Below, one piece after another: positions 1 to 10,570 of a stretch of 42,034 nt of DNA. A program made the translations under genes and the position numbers. The notes beneath the pieces are model-generated. The model did no database searches, was not told the DNA's origin, and was given only the letters and a program-made list of their open reading frames with translations. This DNA is from an uncultured Chthoniobacterales bacterium (lineage in GTDB: Bacteria; Verrucomicrobiota; Verrucomicrobiia; Chthoniobacterales; CALDSX01). The stretch is from assembly GCA_937924445.1 (NCBI GenBank), contig CALDSX010000063.1:1-42034 (forward strand), in the 5' to 3' direction. Position 1 is the stretch's first letter. Each line of letters begins with the position of its first letter.

Positions 1-72
1 CTCAACGCTTTGGAGGCGTTGCAGCGCGTGTTCCTCGGCACCCCCTTCGTGCCAGCGGTCAACACCTCGTGA
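1..72 (+). CDS. C-terminal end of a CDS truncated by the window edge
   Basis: Frame 1 is open from base 1 to TGA at 70-72 (LNALEALQRVFLGTPFVPAVNTS*), followed by a strong hairpin. Too short to identify. Confidence 0.4.
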   Translation, partial: LNALEALQRVFLGTPFVPAVNTS

Positions 73-115
73 GTCTCGCCCATGCGTCGGGTGCGTGCGT
101 CCCGCCATTCACTCA

Positions 116-147
116 CAGGTGGCCGCCCCAAGGCGGGCGGCCACCTG
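116..147 (+). terminator. Strong GC-rich hairpin, possible terminator of the upstream gene
   Basis: CAGGTGGCCGCCC / GGGCGGCCACCTG form a perfect 13-bp stem with a 6-nt loop, 43 bp after the stop at 72. There is no clear U tract. Confidence 0.5.
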
Positions 148-282
148 AGCAGTTACGTTAGAAATTAAAAGCGTAGAGGCTGCTTTCGGCCAAAAGATAG
201 CACATAAAGATGAAAATGTCGCAGGGACGGACATGTTTTTGAGGCACGCTCACGAGCCTGCGAGCGCTCGCAGAGATGGAGA

Positions 283-366
283 TGGTGCTCGGGGGGGGAC
301 TTGAACCCCCACGCCTTGCGGCATACGCCCCTCAAACGTACGTGTCTGCCATTTCACCACCCGAGC
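283..366 (-). tRNA. tRNA-Leu (anticodon GAG), CCA encoded
   Basis: The reverse complement GCTCGGGTGGTGAAATGGCAGACACGTACGTTTGAGGGGCGTATGCCGCAAGGCGTGGGGGTTCAAGTCCCCCCCCGAGCACCA has a 7-bp acceptor stem GCTCGGG/CCCGAGC, anticodon loop TTGAGGG, a long variable arm, GGTTCAAGTCC in the T arm and 3' ACCA. Confidence 0.95.
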
Positions 367-494
367 GCCGCTCTTAGAAGCTAGCTAATTTTCTCTGCAA
401 CGCAAGGGCTAATCAGCAAAAGAGCCCTGCTTTTTAAGAGAATTCACGGAGGACTGAAGCGGGCTGACGGAGCGTGGCAGAAAGGGGGCAGCGT

Positions 495-1799
495 TTATTG
501 TTTTGGCCGGGCAGCGAGGTAGTAGTCTGCGAGTCCCCGTGCGACCGCACCTGCGTATTCGCGATAGATAGACTCCCGGGGTTTGCCGTTGATTATCCGC
601 TCACCATCGTAATCGCCGATTTGCAATCGGTGATAGTCCAAATGACTGTTCATCACATAAGGTTCCAGGTAAAGGACAGGGCACTGAAAGAGCCTATTGG
701 CGAGGAGATTACGAGCCCAGACATATTCCGAGAGACGTTTCGCATTGGCAGTTTTGTAAACGTAGGGAGGAAGCTCTGTTGCCGTCGCAAGAGCCGTAGC
801 GACATACCCAGCAATGGCACGTTCCTCGGAACCGGCGCCATTGAGAATTTTGACGAGCATTTCGAGTCTCACGTCGTCGTGACTGAGTTCTTCTGCAGAG
901 AAGCTTCCGGTGACCAATAGGTGGACGTGGGAAACATCAACAAGGGTCGGGTTTGCGGGATTACCCCATGGTTCCGCATTGAAATGAATGGCAAGAACGA
1001 GATCGGGTTGGAGTCTGTGATTTACATTTTCTGCCCGGGCACGAATTTCCGCTGTTCGATAGAAGAGTTTTTCGGCCTCGACTTGCACACTTCCCGCGCG
1101 TCGGATGTCATCGGCTCCCTTGTAACGTTCGAAGCGGGGAGTGATGCCGCGAGCTTGTAGCGACGCTCGAGCGATGGCAAAAAGATCGTTCGGGCGCTTA
1201 GACGTTGTCGGGGCAGCAGATGTGCGCGTGAAAGTAACATCGGCTCCCAACGCTTTCAGCTTTTGCCCCAGATGTTTGGCAACAAGTAGTGTCATGTCCC
1301 CTTCGGTAACTGGTTTTGCTTCGCCGATTTGGAACCAGCGTTCCTCCATCCGTGCCCACTCGCCACCAAGATGCCCTGGATCGAGGGTAATACGAACGCC
1401 TTGCAGCGGTTGATGAGAAGGAGCGGGGCCGAGTTCTGCCGCCGTGCGCCACCAGCGTTTAGGTGACTTGCGATTCTCCCCTGCAAAGTGCAACTTGAAG
1501 ACTTCAGCCGACTCTGCAGATTTTATGATTGCCACGTGATCTTCGGCAATCGAAATGAAAGATTTTGCCGCATCGCCTGGAGCAAATTGCGATTCGAGTG
1601 CGCTCAAGAAATCATCGATCGTGATGGTCTCATGAAAGTCCTCAAGAATAGCCCAATCAGGCGGAGAACCAAGCGGAGAGATCTTGGCGAAGAGGTGCGA
1701 CATTTCTGAAAGCGCAAGAATTAGAGTGAGAAAAAACGCTTGCCGCGTTCTGAGACCGATCAGACGAGAAAAGCCACCTCTTGGAGACTTGCAGATCAT
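495..1799 (-). CDS. N-acetylmuramoyl-L-alanine amidase (Amidase_3-like), secreted
   Basis: 434-aa ORF with an N-terminal hydrophobic segment. Amidase_3-like motifs: VRITLDPGHLGGE, LVLAIHFNAEPWG and YLEPYVMNS. Confidence 0.8.
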   Translation of the reverse strand: MICKSPRGGFSRLIGLRTRQAFFLTLILALSEMSHLFAKISPLGSPPDWAILEDFHETITIDDFLSALESQFAPGDAAKSFISIAEDHVAIIKSAESAEVFKLHFAGENRKSPKRWWRTAAELGPAPSHQPLQGVRITLDPGHLGGEWARMEERWFQIGEAKPVTEGDMTLLVAKHLGQKLKALGADVTFTRTSAAPTTSKRPNDLFAIARASLQARGITPRFERYKGADDIRRAGSVQVEAEKLFYRTAEIRARAENVNHRLQPDLVLAIHFNAEPWGNPANPTLVDVSHVHLLVTGSFSAEELSHDDVRLEMLVKILNGAGSEERAIAGYVATALATATELPPYVYKTANAKRLSEYVWARNLLANRLFQCPVLYLEPYVMNSHLDYHRLQIGDYDGERIINGKPRESIYREYAGAVARGLADYYLAARPKQ

Positions 1800-3820
1800 G
1801 TCGCAAAGATCGGGTTGCTAAGTGGTCCGGAACTCCAGCGCCGTATTTTGAAAAGGTGGGCAGCGCGCTCCGCGTGTGGATCAAGCTCGACATAACACCA
1901 CGCACCTCTCCAGACGTAGGACTCGCCCAGCAACAAATCTTCCACCAGATAGGGTTCGTCGGGGAGAATTCCAAAGCGGGCAAGTGGTACTTCGACATGC
2001 CCAAAGCATCGGTTGTGAGGATTCGTGGCCGCAACGCAGAACACACAGCTTTCGCGCGCTTCGGTTACTTTGGAGTATACCAGAAGCTCGGGGTTATCGG
2101 AGCCATGGAACTCCACATTCGAGTAATATTGGAGAGCACGTTCGGACCGTCGTGCGTTGTTGATGCGAGCAATCCAATCCTTGATATGCCCGGGTGCATC
2201 CCAGTTGCGTGCTTTGAATTGATACTTTTCAGATTCCCAATACTCCTCTTTGCCTGGCATAGGGGTGTTTTCGCACAACTCAAACCCGCTATAAATGCCA
2301 TAAACCGAAGAGAGAGTGGCCGCAAGAAATACTCGAATGAGAAAGCCGGGACGGCCAGAGTATTGTAAGTAGAAGGGCAGGATATCCGGCGTGTTGGTGA
2401 AAAAATTGCCGCGGAAATAGTCTTTCATTTCCGTTTGCGTTAATTCAACAACATATTCCCGCAGTTCTTGAGCGGTGTTTCGCCAAGTAAAGTAGGTATA
2501 GCTTTGTGTAAAACCGGCCTTGGCAAGAGCACGCATCATTTTGGGTTTGGTAAATGCCTCGGAGAGAAAAATAACGTCAGGATATTTTGCCTGCACAGCA
2601 GCGATGAGATATTCCCAAAAGGCGACGGGCTTCGTGTGGGGATTGTCCACACGAAAAATGCGAACGCCATGTCGGCACCAGAAAAGGATGATGTCGCGCA
2701 TTTCATCCCAAAGAGCCCGCCAGGTAGGTGCATGGAAATTTAGCGGATAGATATCCTCGTATTTTTTAGGTGGGTTTTCCGCATATTTAATCGAGCCGTC
2801 AGGGCGGTGAAAAAACCACTCGGGATGTTCTTTGACGTAGGGATGATCAGGGGAGCAATTAATCGCGAAGTCGATGGCGACTTCCATACCTCGAGCCCGG
2901 ATCTCGCCAACGAGCCAATCAAAGTCGGCAAGAGTGCCGAGTTCAGGTTCCACTGAAAAGTGACCACCCGAAGGAGCACCGATGGCGTAGGGAACACCTG
3001 GATCACCTGGGTTGGCAACAAGGGAGTTGTTCGGGCCTTTGCGTTTGGTAAATCCAATGGGATGGATTGGCGGGAAGTAGATGACGTCAAAGCCCATCGC
3101 TCTCGCATAGTCCACTCTCGGCAGGCAGTCGCGAAGCTTCGACCCCCGATCTGCATGACCTTCGGCGGAGCGTGGAAAAAACTCATACCACGCCGCAAAA
3201 ACAGCGGCGTCGCGATCCACCTGCACCGGAAGAGGCCGGGACCGCGTGGCTAAAGAAAGGTCGGGATTCCGTGCCATAAGAGCTGCGAGCCTGGAGTTAA
3301 GAGCCAAACTCCGGACTACATCGTGGCTCGCCTGGCGAAGATCAGCTGCGTATTTCAAAAGTTCGACGGCATCCGGCGGAGGCACCCGTGATCGTGTTTT
3401 GTGGGTTTGCTTAGAACTTTTTTTGATGCGGTTTGCTGTCTCTTCGAGGAGCCGAGCCCCCTCTTCGAGTTCTGTTGTTAGGTCCTTCTGGCCGGCGTCG
3501 AATTTTTTTCGAAATTCTTCCCTCCAGGAAAGGAAAGGATCGCCCCATGCCTCAATCACAACCTCGTGGGCTCCATATTCTCTAAACACAACCATTCCTG
3601 TCCAGCGATCATTTTCGATATGCCACATTCGCGAGGAGCACCAGTCATCCGCATCATGCCGACGCCAAAGTAGTCGCGCGGAAAGAACATCATGGCCGTC
3701 TTTAAAAATATCCGCTTCAATACGCACCGATTCTTTCAAAGATCTTTTTACAGAGTGCCGACCGCAATCCACTAAGGGCGTGATATTTTCGATAACAGCG
3801 GTTTCGCGCGGTTTATTCAT
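1796..3820 (-). CDS. glgE: Alpha-1,4-glucan:maltose-1-phosphate maltosyltransferase (GlgE-like, GH13)
   Basis: 674-aa ORF. GH13 motifs include GFDVIYFPPIHPIG, VAIDFAINCSPDHPY, GVRIFRVDNPHTKP and FLSEAFTKPKMM, the FRVDNPHTKP form being typical of GlgE. Overlaps the amidase start by 4 bp. Confidence 0.85.
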   Translation of the reverse strand: MNKPRETAVIENITPLVDCGRHSVKRSLKESVRIEADIFKDGHDVLSARLLWRRHDADDWCSSRMWHIENDRWTGMVVFREYGAHEVVIEAWGDPFLSWREEFRKKFDAGQKDLTTELEEGARLLEETANRIKKSSKQTHKTRSRVPPPDAVELLKYAADLRQASHDVVRSLALNSRLAALMARNPDLSLATRSRPLPVQVDRDAAVFAAWYEFFPRSAEGHADRGSKLRDCLPRVDYARAMGFDVIYFPPIHPIGFTKRKGPNNSLVANPGDPGVPYAIGAPSGGHFSVEPELGTLADFDWLVGEIRARGMEVAIDFAINCSPDHPYVKEHPEWFFHRPDGSIKYAENPPKKYEDIYPLNFHAPTWRALWDEMRDIILFWCRHGVRIFRVDNPHTKPVAFWEYLIAAVQAKYPDVIFLSEAFTKPKMMRALAKAGFTQSYTYFTWRNTAQELREYVVELTQTEMKDYFRGNFFTNTPDILPFYLQYSGRPGFLIRVFLAATLSSVYGIYSGFELCENTPMPGKEEYWESEKYQFKARNWDAPGHIKDWIARINNARRSERALQYYSNVEFHGSDNPELLVYSKVTEARESCVFCVAATNPHNRCFGHVEVPLARFGILPDEPYLVEDLLLGESYVWRGAWCYVELDPHAERAAHLFKIRRWSSGPLSNPIFAT

Positions 3821-4806
3821 GAGAGAGATTCGAGGGTTTTTGCCAGGGACTCAAGTCCCGGAATCTGGGCAAGGAAGATCTTTAGCCGTTCAAGAGCGGT
3901 TGGAATGTGTAGGAGAAACTCGGTTTTTCCTTTCGTATGACCAAGAAATCCGTAGGCTCCCATGGCTTGCATGAGGCGTTGGATGGCACAGAGTGGAAAT
4001 TCTTCAGCGACGATTTTGTCGGGATAACCCATGGCAGAACAATAAAAAAACAGCAGTTCGGTTCTCTCTTCATTTTTGAGTGAAACGTAAGGATCGAGCA
4101 GAAGAGAAGCCACGTCATAGAGAGGGACCCCTGGCCGCGCTCCTTGAAAATCGATAAAAACCGCTTCACCTCCTCCCCTCAAAAGGACGTTTTGAGATTG
4201 TAAATCCCGATGGATCAGCGCCCGAGGTGCGGCGGCGAGTCGGCGGGCGATTTCAGAGAGTGCAGGGAGATTCTGTAGACGGGACGTCTCTTCAGAGCCG
4301 AGGCCGAAATGGCGACCGAGGCAGTTGTCGAAAAAATATTCCTGTTCCCAACGGTAGAGAGCCTCATCAAACTGGCGCTCAAGTCGGAGACGCGCTTTGA
4401 TTGCGTTTGCTTGGCCGAACCTATGAAGAGTCGCGGCGTGTCGAAGCACCTGCCGGTAAATGGCACTACGATAGGCCCAAGGTTCATTGCGAACGCTCCA
4501 GAGGCTGGAATCGCCAAGATCTTCCATCCAAACAAGTCGCCGTTCCGGATCCCACGCGAGGATTTCCGGAACCGGTATTCCCAACGCGGAGAGCAGTCTA
4601 GCAACCGGAACAAACTGTTCGTTTTCGGCGCGCCCGCGCCCGTATCTCATCACAATCAGACGCGAACCATTGGCCGACGCGACTCGGTAAAACATTCGGT
4701 CAGATCCGGAGCGGTCAATAAGCCGCACATTGCCGTCCAACCCCGGGCTGTCGGCCAAAGGGCCGAGAAGCCACCCGTCATCATTCGATCCATTTAGCCT
4801 GACCAT
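3817..4806 (-). CDS. Aminoglycoside phosphotransferase-fold sugar kinase, AmgK-like (MurNAc/GlcNAc anomeric kinase family)
   Basis: 329-aa ORF. Motifs: SGSDRMFYRV, WMEDLGDSSLW, ALIHRDLQSQNVLLRGGGEAVFIDFQGARPGVPLYDVASLLLDPYV. Overlaps the glgE start by 4 bp. Confidence 0.75.
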   Translation of the reverse strand: MVRLNGSNDDGWLLGPLADSPGLDGNVRLIDRSGSDRMFYRVASANGSRLIVMRYGRGRAENEQFVPVARLLSALGIPVPEILAWDPERRLVWMEDLGDSSLWSVRNEPWAYRSAIYRQVLRHAATLHRFGQANAIKARLRLERQFDEALYRWEQEYFFDNCLGRHFGLGSEETSRLQNLPALSEIARRLAAAPRALIHRDLQSQNVLLRGGGEAVFIDFQGARPGVPLYDVASLLLDPYVSLKNEERTELLFFYCSAMGYPDKIVAEEFPLCAIQRLMQAMGAYGFLGHTKGKTEFLLHIPTALERLKIFLAQIPGLESLAKTLESLS

Positions 4807-5192
4807 TTTACTTTATGGCGATTGCGCTTGATTTCACTTCGGCGCTTTTTCTCTTTCAGAATTTTCTCTTTCAACCCAGGAGGCTTTGGCCGTTTTCTGC
4901 GGCGCTCGAGCTCTCGTTCAGCTCTTTTTTTAATAACCTGCTCTGCGCTAAGGTCAGAGGCTTTTTCCACAAGACGACGCCAAGCGAGTAGGCGGTTTGT
5001 GGCCTGAGAGCGTTCTTTCATCACTCTAACAAACAGATTTAGGGGTTTGTAGTGTAACGAAACAGCCGATGAAACTTTATTCACATTCTGCCCGCCTGGA
5101 CCCCTTGCCCGGGAAAAACGTTCCACTACCTGCTCGGGACAAATACCCACTGATCGGGCCGCTTCGTGTGCCTCATCAAGCGAGCTTTTCAT
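4794..5192 (-). CDS. arfB: Class-I release-factor-like peptidyl-tRNA hydrolase (ArfB/YaeJ-like)
   Basis: 132 aa with FSRARGPGGQNVNKVSSAVSLHY (GGQ motif) and a basic C-terminal tail (KRPKPPGLKEKILKEKKRRSEIKRNRHKVKWSG). Confidence 0.8.
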   Translation of the reverse strand: MKSSLDEAHEAARSVGICPEQVVERFSRARGPGGQNVNKVSSAVSLHYKPLNLFVRVMKERSQATNRLLAWRRLVEKASDLSAEQVIKKRAERELERRRKRPKPPGLKEKILKEKKRRSEIKRNRHKVKWSG

Positions 5193-5225
5193 GATGCCCC
5201 GGCCGCAGTGCCGTGCTTTGTTAAA

Positions 5226-5576
5226 TCAGCCGAACCGTTTTTTGCGCTCCACCTTTACCTGCGCTACATGGCGGTTTCGCAGTTTGACACGCGTTTTTCG
5301 CTTACGAAGCTGCCTTGCCAATTTATCAACCACCTTGTCAATGGCGGCATAGAGGTCGGAGTCGTAACTTTCAGCATGAACATCCGGTCCCGGGATGGCA
5401 AGGTGAACCTTCACCTGGTATTTTTTTTGAACTGCGCCGCCTTCATCGTGAATGAGCACACAGTGTGCACCGATGATTTCTTCCGCGATAGACTCCAGAT
5501 GTTCGACTTTATCGGCCACATATCCGTGAATAGCGGCAGTGAGGGTGAGGTGTCTTGGACTGACGTGTATCTGCAT
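5226..5576 (-). CDS. hpf: Ribosome hibernation promoting factor / RaiA-family protein
   Basis: MQIHVSPRHLTLTAAIHGYVADKVEHLESI...YAAIDKVVDKLARQLRKRKTR. The start at ATG 5576 is preferred over the longer ORF start at 5729 because the family begins here. Confidence 0.85.
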   Translation of the reverse strand: MQIHVSPRHLTLTAAIHGYVADKVEHLESIAEEIIGAHCVLIHDEGGAVQKKYQVKVHLAIPGPDVHAESYDSDLYAAIDKVVDKLARQLRKRKTRVKLRNRHVAQVKVERKKRFG

Positions 5577-5898
5577 ATGAGAAGTAACATAAGTCACGCC
5601 AAACACCGCATTCAACAAATTTGCGCATTTTTCTAACTCTTCATTCGCCGGGAAGCAAGATGCGACGGGTTTTGGTGAACGTATAGGGTGAAGGCGCGTC
5701 TGACGAGGGAGGCAGTCCCAAGCGAGCAAGAGGAGAGATCAGTCCGGGTTCACGCCCTCAGGGAGAACCATGCGGGATCAATCCAAAAATTTGATCTAGA
5801 AAGAGGTGAAAAAATTTTTGATCCAAACAGGATTTGTCGAGATAGCCTCAGGAGAAAGGAACCAATGATCCCCAGCAAACGGTAGCGGTTCTTTTATT

Positions 5899-6264
<366 letters not shown>

Positions 6265-6298
6265 TTATTTGAGGTCGCTTCGTGAGCGGCGAGAGCCT

Positions 6299-6352
6299 TT
6301 CAACTTCAGAGAGCAGTCGTCCACTCCCCCTCCGACCGCTCTCTGAGTTGAA
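6299..6352. repeat. Long near-perfect inverted repeat in the glnB upstream region
   Basis: TTCAACTTCAGAGAGCAGTCG (6299-6319) pairs with CGACCGCTCTCTGAGTTGAA (6333-6352), with one bulge and one mismatch. Confidence 0.7.
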
Positions 6353-6814
6353 CCCTCACCCGTCTCACTTGGCGTCATGTCCACACCCTTTAACCCTTGC
6401 AAACAAGCATCAAGCGTAGTAGCAGCAGCCGTGCCATACCTCCTCATGGTCGGTAGTTTTCAAAAAAATTTATAGCCACCTTGCGATTTGAGGGAGAATG
6501 ACCCTGCATTACCGGTCTGCTAATTCACCTTTTTTGGCAATTCAGGTGCCACGATATGGGCAAAAATCGCCAGTCCCACTCGGAGATTGGCCAAAACGTC
6601 TCAAGATGAGCTCGTCGCTGGTTCCCTTCCGACAATCACTCGACTCAGCGTTGTAGGCAGAACGCTCAGTGACATGGTCAGATGAATAAATAAAAAACGC
6701 TCTCTGTTCGGTTCTATCGCGAGGGTAGAACTCGATTTAGTCCATTTGCCCCGATTAGGCCTCGACCGATGCCACTTTCCTCACGCCGGAGGTGGTTGCC
6801 TTTAAACAGCTCAA

Positions 6815-9007
6815 GTGGCACTGTTTGTTGTGCAATTCAGGTTGGCATCAGAATACCGTCCGCGAGGAGACCAGGAGCAGGCTATTGAAAAGCTTACGCG
6901 CTGCATGGAAAAAGGCTGTCGTCATCAGACGCTGCTCGGCGTCACCGGCTCCGGCAAAACCTTCACCGTCGCGAATGTGATACAAAATCTTGGACGGCCC
7001 GCGCTTGTTTTGTCTCACAACAAAACACTGGCGGCGCAGCTTTATTCTGAATTCAAACAGTTTTTCCCAGAGAACGCCGTAGAGTATTTTGTCAGCTATT
7101 TCGATTACTATCAACCGGAGGCCTACATACCGCGCACAGACACCTACATTGAAAAAGATTCAGCGATTAACGACGAGATCGAGAGGCTCAGGCTCTCGGC
7201 GACTTCCTCGCTGTTGACGAGAAGAGATGTTATTGTGGTTGCTTCCGTCTCCTGTATTTACGGACTGGGGTCACCTGAAGATTACCTCAACATGCTACTC
7301 ACGCTGAGGCCTGGGGATCGGCTCTCGCGCGAAGAGTTGCTTCGTCGTCTTGTTGACATGCTTTACGACCGAAATGATATCGATTTTGCTAGAGGTAAAT
7401 TTCGAGTGCGAGGTGATGTTGTGGAGGTGTTTCCTGCACATCAGGACGAGCAGGCGTGGCGCATTGAGTTTTTTGGCGATGAAATCGAGCGGATTTCTCT
7501 TTTTGATCCGTTGACCGGAAAAGTCTCCGCCCGGGTGGAAGTGATGACACTCTATCCCGCCAAGCAGTTTATCACCCCGCGTGACAAACTCTTAGTGGCT
7601 TTGGATTCAATTCGCGCCGAGCTGAACGAGCGAGTGGTGTGGTTTGAGAAAGCAAACAAGCTCGTAGAGGCTCAACGCATCAGGCAACGAACGGAATATG
7701 ATCTTGAGATGCTGCGTGAGATGGGTTTTTGCAACGGTGTGGAGAACTATTCACGCCACCTTAGCGGGCGTCCACCGGGTTCTCGGCCGTTCACTCTGCT
7801 TGACTTTTTCCCGCGAGATTTCATCTCCGTAATAGACGAATCCCATGTCAGCATACCGCAGATAGGCGGCATGTATGAGGGCGACCGCTCACGGAAACAA
7901 GTGCTTGTTGATTATGGTTTCAGACTTCCAAGTGCTCTGGATAACAGGCCGCTGAATTTTTCTGAGTTTATGGAGATGACCGGCCAGATTCTCTACGTGA
8001 GTGCGACCCCCGGACCGTTTGAGTTGAGGAACAGCGTTTCAGGTAACAAGAGCTGGGTTGCTCCAAGGAAGGAGTCTGCTGACAAGCCCCACCTTCTGGC
8101 AGCACCTCGTGTGGAAGCCGACCCGTTCGATCCGAGCATACCCGGCACCCGTCTTGTTGTGGAACAAATAATACGACCGACAGGTTTACTTGACCCCAAG
8201 ATCACGCTTCGGCCGCTAAAAGGTCAGATCGACGAAACAATCGAGCAATGCCGACAGCGTGTTGAGCGAGGCGAGAGGGTTTTGGTCACTACCTTGACCA
8301 AACGAACTGCGGAGGATTTGTCGGATTACCTGCGCGATGTCGGGCTTAAGGTACGTTACCTGCACAGCGATATCGACACCATTGAGCGGGTAGAGATTTT
8401 GCGGGCACTCCGGGCTGCGGAGTTTGATATTCTCGTCGGCATCAACCTCCTCCGTGAGGGGCTCGACCTGCCTGAAGTTTCTTTAGTCTGCATTCTCGAC
8501 GCGGATAAAGAAGGTTTTCTTCGCAGTCGCACCTCGTTGATTCAGACAGCAGGCCGTGCTGCACGCCATGTGAACGGGGAGGTTATTCTTTTTGCCGACA
8601 CAGTGACGCGTAGTATCGAGGAACTTGTGGCCATTTCCGAATATCGCAGAGAGCGTCAGATGGAATATAATAAGAGACATGGCATTGTGCCTCAGAGCGT
8701 CCGTCGCGCGGCGCAGGAAAGTCTTCACGTCATCCACAAGCCGAGTTCTGAATCTGCGGCCACAGTGCGTGATGCCCCCCCGGAAGCAGGGCTCTCGGAA
8801 TTTATAGCCGAACTTGAGGAAGAAATGTTGGCTGCTTCCGCCCGCCTCGAGTTTGAAAAGGCGGCCTTGATCCGAGATCAACTTCGCGAGATTCGCTCCG
8901 GAGCGGGCCTTGAAAAGCTTATCTCCAATAAAAAGGTCTCACTGCCTTACAAAATCAAACGTCGTCCGGGCTCCGGCCGAGCAAAACCCGCTCTTCGAAG
9001 GCGATGA
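6815..9007 (+). CDS. uvrB: UvrABC system protein B
   Basis: 730 aa from a GTG start: [99 protein letters not shown], and a C-terminal UVR motif. Confidence 0.97.
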   Translation: MALFVVQFRLASEYRPRGDQEQAIEKLTRCMEKGCRHQTLLGVTGSGKTFTVANVIQNLGRPALVLSHNKTLAAQLYSEFKQFFPENAVEYFVSYFDYYQPEAYIPRTDTYIEKDSAINDEIERLRLSATSSLLTRRDVIVVASVSCIYGLGSPEDYLNMLLTLRPGDRLSREELLRRLVDMLYDRNDIDFARGKFRVRGDVVEVFPAHQDEQAWRIEFFGDEIERISLFDPLTGKVSARVEVMTLYPAKQFITPRDKLLVALDSIRAELNERVVWFEKANKLVEAQRIRQRTEYDLEMLREMGFCNGVENYSRHLSGRPPGSRPFTLLDFFPRDFISVIDESHVSIPQIGGMYEGDRSRKQVLVDYGFRLPSALDNRPLNFSEFMEMTGQILYVSATPGPFELRNSVSGNKSWVAPRKESADKPHLLAAPRVEADPFDPSIPGTRLVVEQIIRPTGLLDPKITLRPLKGQIDETIEQCRQRVERGERVLVTTLTKRTAEDLSDYLRDVGLKVRYLHSDIDTIERVEILRALRAAEFDILVGINLLREGLDLPEVSLVCILDADKEGFLRSRTSLIQTAGRAARHVNGEVILFADTVTRSIEELVAISEYRRERQMEYNKRHGIVPQSVRRAAQESLHVIHKPSSESAATVRDAPPEAGLSEFIAELEEEMLAASARLEFEKAALIRDQLREIRSGAGLEKLISNKKVSLPYKIKRRPGSGRAKPALRRR

Positions 9008-10416
9008 AAGCACCGACATTCAGGCAGCTTATCAATCTAGGAATCCCCCGACATGCCCTAGATGAGGCGGTCTCTGCTTTGAGGGCTATGCTCTCAAGCG
9101 GTTCTACTTTTAAGGAAGCCACCCAGGAGCTTCAGTCTGTTCAGGCCAATCCGGAGGCATTTCTCGGGCACCCTGTTTTGCAATCTTTCGCACGGGCTGT
9201 TTATGTTCCGCCTTATGTGCGGCGCGAGAGTCCCGCGCCCTGGCAACAGTGGGGTAGCAATCTCGATGAGCAGGCGATCAAACAGATGATCAATGCCTGT
9301 TCGCTGCCAGTGGCAGTTGCGGGCGCGTTGATGCCGGATGCTCATGTCGGTTACGGGCTGCCTATCGGCGGGGTTCTCGCCACGGATAACAGCATCATCC
9401 CCTTCGCTGTGGGTGTGGATATTGCCTGTCGGATGCGCCTGACGGTTTTTGATCTCCCTGGCGATCGTATTGCAGGGCAGCGCGATCGTCTCGCAAATAT
9501 TCTGGAATCCGAAACCCGCTTCGGTGTCGGAGCTGTTTTTCAGAAACGCTGGGGTCATCCGGTTATGGATGAGGACTGGTCTATCTGTGCGATCACTGCA
9601 AAGCTCAAAGACAAAGCCTGGGCGCAGCTTGGCACAAGCGGTTCGGGCAACCACTTCGTTGAATTTGGCCTTTTTATCCCCGTTACCGAGGAGGCAGGCA
9701 AGGGTGAGCTACCGAAGTCCGGCGAGTATCTCGCGCTGCTCAGCCATAGTGGTTCGCGGGGCGCTGGGGCGTGCGTGTGTCAACATTACAGCCAGGTTGC
9801 GATGAGCCGCCAAGCGAACCTACCCAAAGAGCTAAAGCACCTTGCATGGCTTGAGCTCGATTCTGAACCTGGCCAAGAATACTGGAGCGCAATGAATCTG
9901 ATGGGTCGCTATGCTGCCGCCAACCACGAAATTATTCATAAACAAATCGCCCGGGCCATTGGTGCCAGGATACTTTTCCAGGTCGAGAATCACCACAACT
10001 TTGCCTGGAAAGAGGTTCATAACATCAATGGGAAACAATGCGAGGTAGTGGTGCACCGAAAAGGGGCCACCCCTGCTGGCCAGGGCATCCTCGGCGTCAT
10101 CCCCGGCTCAATGGCCACACCTGGATTTCTAGTGCGAGGGCGCGGGTGCGCCGCTTCGCTCGAATCGGCCTCCCATGGAGCTGGGCGCGTTATGAGCCGC
10201 TCGCAGGCTCTCTCGAGTTTTTCTTGGAGCGCCGTGAAAAAAGAGTTGGCCGCAGCCAACGTGCATCTGCTCTCAGCAGGCCTTGATGAGGTGCCCGGTG
10301 TTTACAAAAATATTGAAAATGTCATGGCCGCACAGACCGATCTTGTCGACATCTTGGGCGTATTCCAACCCCGAATCGTCAAAATGTGTCCAGCTGGCGA
10401 GCGCGCCGAGGACTGA
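9004..10416 (+). CDS. rtcB: RNA-splicing ligase RtcB
   Basis: 470 aa: [93 protein letters not shown]. Starts inside the uvrB stop (ATGA). Confidence 0.95.
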   Translation: MKAPTFRQLINLGIPRHALDEAVSALRAMLSSGSTFKEATQELQSVQANPEAFLGHPVLQSFARAVYVPPYVRRESPAPWQQWGSNLDEQAIKQMINACSLPVAVAGALMPDAHVGYGLPIGGVLATDNSIIPFAVGVDIACRMRLTVFDLPGDRIAGQRDRLANILESETRFGVGAVFQKRWGHPVMDEDWSICAITAKLKDKAWAQLGTSGSGNHFVEFGLFIPVTEEAGKGELPKSGEYLALLSHSGSRGAGACVCQHYSQVAMSRQANLPKELKHLAWLELDSEPGQEYWSAMNLMGRYAAANHEIIHKQIARAIGARILFQVENHHNFAWKEVHNINGKQCEVVVHRKGATPAGQGILGVIPGSMATPGFLVRGRGCAASLESASHGAGRVMSRSQALSSFSWSAVKKELAAANVHLLSAGLDEVPGVYKNIENVMAAQTDLVDILGVFQPRIVKMCPAGERAED

Positions 10417-10570
10417 TACATCGGTTGGCTACAACAGGCGGCCCAGCAAAAAGACAACGTTCGTCGTTTGGTGAGGGGGAACGCTTTATGACAATTTTCC
10501 CAAGCCAAAACCGCTTGCATAAAGCCCCTTCGCAGATACGTTCCTAGGGTCACGCTCCGCTGCAAGTGCC

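Noticed and set aside
474-920. 148-aa plus-strand ORF
   Set aside because: Antisense to the well-supported amidase; an overlapping-frame artefact with no recognisable motif.
1781-2368. 195-aa plus-strand ORF
   Set aside because: Lies entirely antisense to the GlgE-like coding region, with no family signature.
3246-3974. 242-aa plus-strand ORF
   Set aside because: Antisense to glgE and the kinase gene; composition typical of a shadow ORF (Ser/Arg-rich).
5166-5636. 156-aa plus-strand ORF
   Set aside because: Antisense to the HPF gene, which carries a clear family signature.
6265-6447. 60-aa minus-strand ORF upstream of glnB
   Set aside because: Overlaps the inverted repeat, low-complexity, no family signature; insufficient to call a gene.
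6800-6835. Possible sigma-54 (-24/-12) promoter TGGCAC...TTGTGC
   Set aside because: The spacing does not fit GG-N10-GC and it falls at or inside the uvrB start.
9094-9654. 186-aa minus-strand ORF
   Set aside because: Antisense to rtcB, where the plus-strand product is unambiguous.
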